Positions 27,311 to 34,807 of a stretch of 64,000 bases of DNA are shown in pieces. The stretch comes from Desulfuromusa sp. (GTDB taxonomy: Bacteria; Desulfobacterota; Desulfuromonadia; Desulfuromonadales; Geopsychrobacteraceae), in the NCBI GenBank assembly GCA_016744595.1, contig JADGEB010000015.1, forward strand, positions 1 to 64,000. Reading direction: 5' to 3'. The translations under genes were made by a program, and so were the position numbers. The first letter of the stretch is position 1; every line of letters begins with the position of its first letter. A model generated the notes under the pieces. That model made no database searches, was not told where the DNA came from, and saw only the letters and a list, made by a program, of their open reading frames with translations.

Positions 27311-28522
27311 TTACTGTTGTAAAAGATGTTGAATCATAGCGTCAATTTCTTCCGGACTCAGATAGTCCGCAGACGGCATTATTGGCGAGTAGCCTTTAAC
27401 CAGATCAGCATTGGGTTTCAGCAGTGCCCTGCGCAGGTATTCGACATCAATTTTAACGGTGATTTCTTTGCCGTCACGTTCGATGGTTACTTCCCGCTGG
27501 CCGATGCCCTTGAAGCTCGGAGCGATACCGTCACTGCCATCTGTCGAGTGGCAGCCGAGACAACCGTTTTCATCCATTAGTTGCGCCCCGGCTGATGGAG
27601 TTTTTGCGGCTTCTGCTTTGCCCATCAGATAATTCACGACAGCTTGTAGGTCTTCATTATTTATTGTGGCTTCATCGTAAGGGGGCATCATCGGATTATA
27701 GCCATCGACCATTTCAGCTTCCGGATCGCGGATGGCCAGCTTCAAGTACTCTTCATCAATGATCAGTTCTTTCGACTCTCTATTGATTGTCACCTGTCGC
27801 GGCTGCCCTGCCATTTCAAATAAACTTGGCCCAATTCCATCGGTCCCATCCAGACTGTGGCAGCTAAGACAACCTTGCTCATCTAAAACCACCAGTCCCC
27901 TTGGAGTTGCGGACGGTTCGAGAGGTTGTAACCATTGGGCATAGTCTGCCTCGCTCAGAACTTCAACACTGGTGGTCATGTCAGCGTGTCCAACACCACA
28001 ATATTCCGCGCAAAAGATATCGTAACTACCAGGTTCTGGTGCTTGAAACCAGACATACGATTCCATCCCCGGAACGGTGTCGCGTTTGATGCGAAAAGCT
28101 GGAACAAAAAAACTGTGTAGAACATCTGTGGAAAAGAGAAGAACTTTGATCGGTTGATTGACCGGGACGTAAAGTTTACTTTCTTTTCGACCATCCGGAT
28201 ATTCAAATTGCCACGACCACATCCGTGCTGTGGCCTTAACCTCCAGCGCTCCTTCAGGAATCTCCCGCAACCCGACATAGTTGGTCCAGCCATACCAGAA
28301 CATGGTCAGCACGATCAAAATAGGAAGAACTGTCCAGATGGTTTCTAATAACCAGCTGCCATGCACCTGGGAGGTTGGTTCAGGGTATTTTGAACGCCGA
28401 TATTTGACCACGAAATAGACGGTGACAACGGTAATTCCCAGCAACAAAATCAGGGAAAAACCGAAAATATAGATCAGGACATTATCGACCGCCTGTGCAG
28501 TTGGATTATTCAGTTGGTTCAC
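27311..28522 (-). CDS. coxB: Cytochrome c oxidase subunit II with two cytochrome c domains (caa3 type)
   Basis: The 403-residue protein has two N-terminal helices, then a cupredoxin domain with the CuA ligands in CAEYCGVGHADM. Two C-terminal cytochrome c domains follow, with haem sites CLSCH near residue 218 and CLGCH near residue 321. One such domain defines caa3 oxidases; a second in tandem is less common and gives an extra electron relay. Haem attachment would use the ResB/CcsA system encoded earlier in the window. The gene is separated by 11 bases from the subunit IV gene. Confidence 0.93.
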   Translation of the reverse strand: MNQLNNPTAQAVDNVLIYIFGFSLILLLGITVVTVYFVVKYRRSKYPEPTSQVHGSWLLETIWTVLPILIVLTMFWYGWTNYVGLREIPEGALEVKATARMWSWQFEYPDGRKESKLYVPVNQPIKVLLFSTDVLHSFFVPAFRIKRDTVPGMESYVWFQAPEPGSYDIFCAEYCGVGHADMTTSVEVLSEADYAQWLQPLEPSATPRGLVVLDEQGCLSCHSLDGTDGIGPSLFEMAGQPRQVTINRESKELIIDEEYLKLAIRDPEAEMVDGYNPMMPPYDEATINNEDLQAVVNYLMGKAEAAKTPSAGAQLMDENGCLGCHSTDGSDGIAPSFKGIGQREVTIERDGKEITVKIDVEYLRRALLKPNADLVKGYSPIMPSADYLSPEEIDAMIQHLLQQ

Positions 28523-28533
28523 GCGATATCTCC

Positions 28534-28818
28534 CTAACGGTAAAGCACATCTGTAAAGGTCAGCCCGATAAATATGGCCACAATGACAAGCAAGGTCACT
28601 AGCCCGATTTTAAACAGTTTGGATTCCTGTCTCAGGTGCATAAAAATAAAAACAACCAGGCTTGATTTTATCGAAGCAATAGCCAGTGCAACCCAGATAT
28701 TCAATGCGTCCAGCTGTATTCGGGAAACAGCTATAGTGACTACGGTCAATACCAGTAAAACGACCCAGATCAGAATAAAGGTTTTGTAGGGAACCGGTTC
28801 ATGTTGATGTTCTGCCAT
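28534..28818 (-). CDS. coxD: Cytochrome c oxidase subunit IV (small, CoxD/CyoD-like)
   Basis: The 94-residue protein has three hydrophobic helices (TFILIWVVLLVLTVVTIAV, ALAIASIKSSLVVFIFMHL and IGLVTLLVIVAIFIGLTF), the pattern of the small fourth subunit of bacterial haem-copper oxidases. It supports assembly of subunits I-III. It lies between coxC and coxB with gaps of about ten bases. Confidence 0.88.
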   Translation of the reverse strand: MAEHQHEPVPYKTFILIWVVLLVLTVVTIAVSRIQLDALNIWVALAIASIKSSLVVFIFMHLRQESKLFKIGLVTLLVIVAIFIGLTFTDVLYR

Positions 28819-28826
28819 AGGTCACC

Positions 28827-29426
28827 TCACAGAATCAGATAGTAAAGGGGAAACAAGAAAATCCACACTAGGTCGACCAGGTGCCAGTAGAGAGCACTGT
28901 TTTCCAGTAATGTGTAACGATCGCTGGTCACCTTGCCTTTAGCAACCATTGCGGCGACAACCCCGATCAAAGTGCCACCAATCAGGATATGGACACCATG
29001 CAAGCCCGCAGTGAAGTAGTAGAGGTTAAAAAAAGCGGTAATCCCAGGGCCCAATTCTGCCATATGATTGGAACCGGGATAAATTCCGTGACTGATCTCA
29101 GCAGACCATTCAAAGTATTTGTTGATCAAAAAGACGATTGCCAGAACAATAGTGACAATACATAGGGTCAGGGTTTGTTTGATTTTATTTCGTTGAATGG
29201 CTGTAATGGCTAAAGCAATGGTTAAACTACTGGTCAGCAGGACGATAGTGTTAATTGTCCCAAAATAGATATTCAGTTTATGACTGGCTTCGGCAAACTC
29301 TTGGGGATATTTAGCCAAAGCCATCGCGTAGAGGATAAATAAACCGCTGAAGAGGATAACTTCGGTATAAAGAAAGAGCCACATTCCGAAGCGAGCGCCG
29401 GTATCATCACGATGTTCAATACTCAT
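28827..29426 (-). CDS. coxC: Cytochrome c oxidase subunit III
   Basis: The product has five membrane helices and the family motifs FGMWLFLYTEVILFSG near the N terminus and FTAGLHGVHILIGG near residue 135, and ends WIFLFPLYYLIL. I use ATG 29426 (199 residues); the frame is also open to TTG 29432, but AAGGAG fits the ATG. The start lies inside the end of coxA with an 11-base overlap, so translation is coupled. Subunit III stabilises the core and may guide oxygen to the active site. Confidence 0.92.
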   Translation of the reverse strand: MSIEHRDDTGARFGMWLFLYTEVILFSGLFILYAMALAKYPQEFAEASHKLNIYFGTINTIVLLTSSLTIALAITAIQRNKIKQTLTLCIVTIVLAIVFLINKYFEWSAEISHGIYPGSNHMAELGPGITAFFNLYYFTAGLHGVHILIGGTLIGVVAAMVAKGKVTSDRYTLLENSALYWHLVDLVWIFLFPLYYLIL

Positions 29427-31041
29427 CGGCAATCACTCCTTTATAGTCATAAGGTCCTTTAGTGACGACCGGGTCTTTTTCGCCAAAGTTTTCCAGCGGC
29501 GGAGGTGACGGTATCGACCATTCCAGAGTTGCACTTCCCCATGGATTTTTACCAACGGGTGTTCCCTTACGAATACCATTCCAAAGGTTGACGAACATCA
29601 TGATCAGTCCTACTGCAAGAACCCAGGAGCCAACAGTGGCAACAACGTTCAGAGTCTGGAACTCGGGCAGGTAATCGTAGTAGCGTCTTGGCATGCCTTG
29701 AATGCCGACTGCCTGCATTGCCATGTAGGTCACGTTGAAACCAACGAACAGCAATGCCCAAGCAATCACAGCAGGTTTGTGGCTGTACATTCGTCCGGTA
29801 AATTTAGGTAACCAGTAGTGCAAGGCCGCAAAAAAGGCAAAGCCGGTGCCGCCGAACATGGTGTAGTGGAAATGACCAACGACAAAGGTGGTGTCGTGCA
29901 GATGGATATCACTTGCAGCAGCACCCAGAGCCAGTCCACCAAGTCCACCAATGGCAAAATTAAAAATAAAGGCTAGGGCGTGTAGCATCGGTGGAGCCAA
30001 TTGGATAGAACCTTTGTAAAGGGTTGAAACCCAGTTGAAAATTTTAATTGCACTGGGGATGGCAACGATGAAGGTCAAAAATGAGAAGATTAGGATAGCA
30101 AAATCGCTCATGCCACTGGCATACATGTGATGAGCCCAAACCAGAGATCCGGCAAAGGCAATAGCCAGACTGGAAATTGCCATCGCCCAGTAACCGAATA
30201 ATGGTTTACGTGAGAAGGTAGGAATAATCTCAGAAATGACCCCCATACCAGGCAGGATCATGATGTAAACGGCCGGGTGTGAATAGATCCAGAATAGATG
30301 TTGATAAAGGATGGGATCACCACCTCGGGCTGCATCAAACAACCCGGCGCCAAAGACACGTTCCAAAACAATGAGTATTAAGGTGATTCCGAGCATTGGG
30401 GTGGCAAGTACCTGTATCCATGCTGTGGAATAAAGTGTCCAGATAAATATTGGCAGCCGACCCCATCCCATTCCTTCAGCTCGCAAGCGGTGGATCGTGG
30501 TAACAAAATTTATTCCGGTCAACATGGAAGAAAAGCCCAGCATGAGTGCGCCTGTAACCGCCATGTTGACGTTAGTGGTCGTTTGGGTGCTGAACGGAAC
30601 GTAGAAGGTCCACCCGGTATCTGGAGCTCCGCCACCAGAGAAAATTGCAATTACAGCAAGGACTGCTCCGATAATGTAGCAATACCAGGAGAGCAAGTTC
30701 AATTTGGGGAAAGAAACATCCCTGGCACCGATTTGAATCGGGAGCACCAAGTTTCCAAAAGCTGCTGGAATGCTCGGGATAATGACGAGGAAAATCATGA
30801 TAATGCCATGGACTGTGAAGGTGGCATTATAGGTCTGTGGCCCCATTATCGTGGGACCCGGTGCAATTAATTCCAGACGAAGTGCCAGCCCCAGACAGAC
30901 CGCAACGAGAAACATCGTAACGATACAGAACAGGTACATGATACCGATTCGCTTGTGGTCGGTTGACAAAAGCCAGCCAAGTATTCCGGATCGTGGACTT
31001 TCGCTGTAGAAACCAGTGTTTTTGAGGGCTATTTTCGTCAT
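29416..31041 (-). CDS. coxA: Cytochrome c oxidase subunit I
   Basis: This is the 541-residue catalytic subunit holding haem a, haem a3 and CuB. Visible landmarks are FTVHGIIMIFLVIIP in helix II (low-spin haem ligand), WIYSHPAVYIMILPGMG (CuB His, cross-linked Tyr and the ESH/H-type channel region), MYASGMSD, and THFVVGHFHYTM-type text VGHFHYTMFGG (haem a3/a ligands). It has twelve helices. The enzyme reduces oxygen to water while pumping protons; its presence implies that this mostly anaerobic-looking lineage can respire or at least detoxify oxygen. It overlaps sco by four bases. Confidence 0.96.
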   Translation of the reverse strand: MTKIALKNTGFYSESPRSGILGWLLSTDHKRIGIMYLFCIVTMFLVAVCLGLALRLELIAPGPTIMGPQTYNATFTVHGIIMIFLVIIPSIPAAFGNLVLPIQIGARDVSFPKLNLLSWYCYIIGAVLAVIAIFSGGGAPDTGWTFYVPFSTQTTTNVNMAVTGALMLGFSSMLTGINFVTTIHRLRAEGMGWGRLPIFIWTLYSTAWIQVLATPMLGITLILIVLERVFGAGLFDAARGGDPILYQHLFWIYSHPAVYIMILPGMGVISEIIPTFSRKPLFGYWAMAISSLAIAFAGSLVWAHHMYASGMSDFAILIFSFLTFIVAIPSAIKIFNWVSTLYKGSIQLAPPMLHALAFIFNFAIGGLGGLALGAAASDIHLHDTTFVVGHFHYTMFGGTGFAFFAALHYWLPKFTGRMYSHKPAVIAWALLFVGFNVTYMAMQAVGIQGMPRRYYDYLPEFQTLNVVATVGSWVLAVGLIMMFVNLWNGIRKGTPVGKNPWGSATLEWSIPSPPPLENFGEKDPVVTKGPYDYKGVIADEY

Positions 31042-31796
31042 TTTTTCTTCTTTCTACCGCTCAGGATCAAAAAGAGCAAGAAGCTCCCTAGAGTTAACAA
31101 GATAACTGTTCCACTGACGCGCATCAGGTTAAAAACGTAGCGACGACCTTCTGGATCATAGCTGAAACAGAACTGTAGTGCTTTGCGGATCGGCTTGCCG
31201 ATTCGCCCTTCGCTTGCTTCATACAGAGCCATGGAAAGATCAATAGGGGAAAAACGCTGGCCAACCAGATAGCGGACGATAGTACCGTCTTGTGTGACAA
31301 CAAAGGCAGCAATTGGGTGGAGAAATTCATCTCCCTCTTTTTTAAAGTAGTAACCTGCTGCATCGGTTAATTTAAGAATGTTCTCCAAGTCGCCAGTTAA
31401 AAACTGCCATGCTTGTTTGGGATAAGGAGCCTGCATGGCGGTTAGAAATGTTTGTTTGCTGTGGGCAGCCATTTCTGGGGTTTCCAGAGGATCAAAACTG
31501 AAAGTGATAACATTGTAGTCTTCACCTGGATCCATTTTGATTTCTGGCAGGATCGCAGATAATCCTCCCAGAAGCATGTTGCAGACATTCCGACAGTCGT
31601 AAAAGACTGGAACCATAAGGGTTGGACGATCGATCAGTTGTTCAAGGTTTACTGCTTTACCTGTTGAATCGATAAAGTCCAACTGGAGTGGAATTTTCTG
31701 GCCTAACTGTTCGATAAGTTCAACTCGACCATCGGCCGCAAATGCTGAGCTCACCAGAACAACAAGTAGCAATGTCATCAGGAATCTGAGTCGCAA
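31038..31796 (-). CDS. SCO1/SenC/PrrC family copper chaperone
   Basis: The 252-residue protein has a signal segment (FLMTLLLVVLVSSAFA), a thioredoxin-like fold with the copper-binding FYDCRNVCNML (CXXXC) near residue 73, the distal His in FLHPIAAFVV near residue 165, and a C-terminal membrane helix (VILLTLGSFLLFLILSG). SCO proteins deliver copper to, and reduce, the CuA site of subunit II. It is the first gene of the long minus-strand cox/nosL/ABC run, so the operon promoter should lie upstream of 31796. Confidence 0.9.
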   Translation of the reverse strand: MRLRFLMTLLLVVLVSSAFAADGRVELIEQLGQKIPLQLDFIDSTGKAVNLEQLIDRPTLMVPVFYDCRNVCNMLLGGLSAILPEIKMDPGEDYNVITFSFDPLETPEMAAHSKQTFLTAMQAPYPKQAWQFLTGDLENILKLTDAAGYYFKKEGDEFLHPIAAFVVTQDGTIVRYLVGQRFSPIDLSMALYEASEGRIGKPIRKALQFCFSYDPEGRRYVFNLMRVSGTVILLTLGSFLLFLILSGRKKKK

Positions 31797-32190
31797 AACT
31801 TCTCCTTAGTTGATCAATTTTCATTTCATCTGCAAAAAGGCATCAAAACTCGAATAAAGCTTACCAAAATGATCAACTTTAGCAAAGGACTTGTTGTGAA
31901 AAAATTAAATCTGCTCACACTTTATTGAGATTTTCTTCTGAGAAGCCGCTTGTATAAAGCAACCTGAAACTACTTGTGACATATCCATTGCTTGTGTGCG
32001 GACAGTTTTCTGGTTAAAGGGTAGCAGATTAAAACTCAAATAATAGGTTTTTTTATGATTGTGATACTAATAGACGTAAAAACCATGGATGGGGCTGGTT
32101 GCAGATTTCTTAAATCTCTGCGGGTTATATTTTCCGTCCCCTTGGTGCGAAAGCCGGCTGAAGGCCAGCAATGAGTCCGCGTAATTAATA
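31797..32190. other. Intergenic region upstream of the cox operon
   Basis: This 394-base A/T-rich stretch separates sco from the def terminator. It should hold the promoter of the cox/nosL operon, but I see no convincing -35/-10 pair, operator or small gene with a good ribosome site. Confidence 0.5.
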
Positions 32191-32210
32191 CCCCGATGCT
32201 TGCGGCGGGG
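32191..32210 (-). terminator. GC-rich hairpin after def
   Basis: CCCCGATGC (32191-32199) pairs imperfectly with GCGGCGGGG (32202-32210), one mismatch and one wobble, just past the def stop on the minus strand. The text CCCCGxxGCTTGCxGCGGGG resembles the hairpin at 22135-22156, so the two may belong to one dispersed family. Confidence 0.5.
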
Positions 32211-32215
32211 GGGCT

Positions 32216-32722
32216 TTATTTTTGTTTTCTTCTAAATAGATCAGTTTTCAAGCTTGACACCCTGTCAAGGAAGAGAAAGCCGTCTAAATGATCCAGTTCA
32301 TGCTGGATGGCAATGGCTTCAAATCCTTCAGCACGGATTACTTGTAATTGCTGATTTTGATCGAGAAATTGAATGATAATTGATTCAAAACGAGTCACAT
32401 TACCGGTATATTCAGGAACTGACATACAACCTTCCCGAACGATCTGACTTCCCTCTTTTTCTATGATTTCAGGGTTAACCATCTGCAGCAGACCGTGGTT
32501 CTCTTGTTTCTTCCCGAGCTTGCTCTTGGAAACATCGACGACAGCTGCACGGCGGAGATCTCCGAGCTGTGGTGCGGCAATTCCTACAGAATGTCCGGCA
32601 TCGACCATAGTATCGACGAGATCCTGAAGTAGCTGCTCTACCGATTCATCAAAGCTGACAATGGGAGCGCAGTTTTTCTTTAAGCGGGAGTCTGGATAGA
32701 CAAGGACTTCTTTGACGGCCAT
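32216..32722 (-). CDS. def: Peptide deformylase
   Basis: The 168-residue metalloenzyme removes formyl groups from nascent N-terminal methionine. All three motifs are present: VGIAAPQLG (near residue 46), EGCMSVP (near 98, metal Cys) and QHELDHLDG (near 140, metal His and catalytic Glu). Length is normal. It follows the GcvR-like gene by five bases. No fmt gene is adjacent. Confidence 0.95.
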   Translation of the reverse strand: MAVKEVLVYPDSRLKKNCAPIVSFDESVEQLLQDLVDTMVDAGHSVGIAAPQLGDLRRAAVVDVSKSKLGKKQENHGLLQMVNPEIIEKEGSQIVREGCMSVPEYTGNVTRFESIIIQFLDQNQQLQVIRAEGFEAIAIQHELDHLDGFLFLDRVSSLKTDLFRRKQK

Positions 32723-32727
32723 TAGAA

Positions 32728-33267
32728 TTATAGCTCCATAACAACCAGTGAACGGACAGAAATATCAACCTGGAGTTTTTGTTTAAGTTCTTCCATCCAG
32801 CTCTCGACCTCTTCTATTTCGGTATTTTCGGGCAACATCGCTTCAAGCATCATTACGTAGACAGGTTTCTGTTTATCGCCAACAAGTTTAGTGTTCAAGT
32901 CAGTGATATTGATGTTGCGATCACCCAGTTCTTTGGCCACCTGATAGACAATTCCGGGTTTGTCGGCCCCGTAGACCGAGATCATGCAAAGCTCACCTTC
33001 AAGCTCTGAGCGAATTTCCCCTCCCGGCTTCAAGGTGCGGATATAGACCGACAGGTTACTTTCCTCTAGTGGCGTGAAGGTGTCGCTGAATTCCTCTTTG
33101 GTTGAAATATCAGGGTTAGAAATGATCAGGATCATTGAGAACTGTCCACCCAGAATCGAGCAGCTTGAATCGGCAATATTAAAGCCACCTTGAAAAAGGG
33201 TTTCTGTTACTTGCGAAACGATCCCGGGGCGGTCACGACCGATAATTGTCAGGGCAAAATGTTGCAT
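32728..33267 (-). CDS. Tandem ACT-domain protein, GcvR-like
   Basis: The 179-residue soluble protein is made of two ACT domains: LTIIGRDRPGIVSQVTETLF at the N terminus and ISVYGADKPGIVYQVAKELG from about residue 95. This is the layout of GcvR, which senses glycine and modulates GcvA in enteric bacteria. No gcv genes or GcvA partner are nearby, so its ligand and role here are not known. It forms a two-gene unit with def. Confidence 0.88.
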   Translation of the reverse strand: MQHFALTIIGRDRPGIVSQVTETLFQGGFNIADSSCSILGGQFSMILIISNPDISTKEEFSDTFTPLEESNLSVYIRTLKPGGEIRSELEGELCMISVYGADKPGIVYQVAKELGDRNINITDLNTKLVGDKQKPVYVMMLEAMLPENTEIEEVESWMEELKQKLQVDISVRSLVVMEL

Positions 33268-33402
33268 GTCACCTCCTGCGTAAAAAAGCAGAGTCGCTGA
33301 AATAGTTTAAATAATGGTGCCGAAAGAAGAGTGCCTTATCTGAGGTAGTTTTGCAAGATCAGCTCTCCAAATTTTAATTCAAATCGATGCTGCTTCTGTT
33401 GA

Positions 33403-33430
33403 TTTACATTGATTTAACAATTTTCTAACG
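33403..33430 (+). promoter_or_regulatory. Probable Pho box upstream of psiE
   Basis: Three half-sites with an exact 11-base period: TTTACA (33403), TTAACA (33414) and CTAACG (33425). The same period and core occur before phoB, pstS and ppk. PhoB binds direct repeats of this spacing. Confidence 0.65.
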
Positions 33431-33510
33431 CTTCTCCCACAATGATTCTTTAATCTCTTGCCTCAGGAAATCAAATTATCACAACTCAACTAATTTTAAG
33501 GATTAAATGT

Positions 33511-33966
33511 ATGCTCAAAGGGACAATTAAAGACGTTTCGGGAATCTGTTTTGAAACCCTCTGCCGCACTTTACTCAGTTTTCTTCTCGTTGTGCTGTTG
33601 GCAGGGATGGCTCTAGGGATCATCAGTGCCGGTTTTGACCTACTGATAGAAGCAGGGCATCTCTTCTCCTCCAACGGACTGCACACAGCTCTCAAAGAAT
33701 TGATCATCAACGTGCTGATGGTTCTGGCAGTTTTTGAGCTGTTTCGTACGGTAAAGGCCTATTTCACCGAGGGTCGGGTCAAGGTGACCAATATTATCGA
33801 TACCGCTCTGGTTGTTGTTGTTACTGAAATTATGGGCTTTTGGCACCGTGAGATCGAGATCACGCGAGTCGCTCTGGCAATTGCTTTGGTCATCACTCTG
33901 ATGTGTGTACGAATTATGGCAATCCGCTTTTCTCCAAATCGGCGTAAATTGGCAGATGGTTTGTAG
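33511..33966 (+). CDS. psiE: PsiE-like phosphate-starvation-inducible membrane protein
   Basis: The 151-residue protein has four membrane helices and the PsiE-family text FELFRTVKAYFTEGRVKVTNIIDTA in pieces near residues 75-100, plus ALAIALVITLMCVRIMAI near the C terminus. PsiE is induced by phosphate starvation in E. coli, its biochemical role being unknown. Here it lies directly upstream of phoB and has its own triple Pho-box-like repeat, which strongly supports membership in the Pho regulon. Confidence 0.85.
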   Translation: MLKGTIKDVSGICFETLCRTLLSFLLVVLLAGMALGIISAGFDLLIEAGHLFSSNGLHTALKELIINVLMVLAVFELFRTVKAYFTEGRVKVTNIIDTALVVVVTEIMGFWHREIEITRVALAIALVITLMCVRIMAIRFSPNRRKLADGL

Positions 33967-34041
33967 GTTAATTATTTTCACCTGAGATTGTGTGAAACGG
34001 GAAGTAAAAACTTTTCATCCATTTGGTCTAAATCTGATAAA

Positions 34042-34058
34042 CTCACAAAACCCTAACA
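34042..34058 (+). promoter_or_regulatory. Probable Pho box upstream of phoB
   Basis: CTCACA at 34042 and CTAACA at 34053 are direct repeats 11 bases apart, about 50 bases before the phoB ATG. This would allow autoregulation of phoBR. Confidence 0.6.
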
Positions 34059-34105
34059 AAAGAAACGGATGTTGTAAAATCATCAGAAATAAAATGTGAG
34101 GTTAT

Positions 34106-34807
34106 ATGACAGACCAGGAAAAGTCCGTTCTTGTTGTGGAAGATGAAGAAGATATTCTTGCCCTGCTTCATTACAACCTGATCAAAGCAGGGTACAACGC
34201 AGATTGTGCTTCCCACGGAGAAGAGGCTCTGGAATCCATTGCAGTAAAAAAGCCCGATATAATTCTGCTTGATTTGATGCTCCCAGGAATTGATGGCATG
34301 GAGATTTGCCGCCGGTTGCGTGACGATGAGACGACCAGTGAGATTCCAATTATTATGCTGACTGCTCGCGGAGAAGAAGAAGATGTCGTCCGTGGACTTG
34401 AACTAGGGGCAGATGACTATGTCACCAAGCCATTCAGCATCAAGGTTTTGCTTGCTCGGGTTCAAACTGTCCTCCGGCGTAGAAGTGTACTGCAACAGGG
34501 AGGGGATGGTGAGGAGCTGATCCGTGGTGATCTACGCATCCATCCTGGTCGTAGCCTGGTGCTGGTCGATGGGAAAAGTGTAGATCTGACCTTTACCGAA
34601 TTTCGGGTTCTTGAAGCTTTGGCCAACCGTCCCGGTTGGGTATTTACCCGCTATCAGATTGTTAATGCCGTTCGTGGTGAGGACTACGCTGTGACCGATC
34701 GGGCTGTAGACGTGCAAATTGCCGGGTTGCGGAAAAAACTGGGTTCCTGTGGTCATTATATTGAAACCGTGCGTGGGGTTGGTTACCGTTTTCGGGAGGC
34801 CCTGTGA
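34106..34807 (+). CDS. phoB: Phosphate regulon response regulator PhoB
   Basis: The 233-residue OmpR-family regulator has a receiver domain with the acidic pair EDEED near residue 12, phosphoacceptor Asp near residue 56 in IILLDLMLPG, and the switch Lys in DDYVTKPFS. The winged-helix DNA-binding domain ends ETVRGVGYRF. When phosphorylated by PhoR under phosphate limitation it activates Pho genes by binding 11-base-period repeats, four of which I find in this window. It overlaps phoR by four bases. Confidence 0.93.
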   Translation: MTDQEKSVLVVEDEEDILALLHYNLIKAGYNADCASHGEEALESIAVKKPDIILLDLMLPGIDGMEICRRLRDDETTSEIPIIMLTARGEEEDVVRGLELGADDYVTKPFSIKVLLARVQTVLRRRSVLQQGGDGEELIRGDLRIHPGRSLVLVDGKSVDLTFTEFRVLEALANRPGWVFTRYQIVNAVRGEDYAVTDRAVDVQIAGLRKKLGSCGHYIETVRGVGYRFREAL

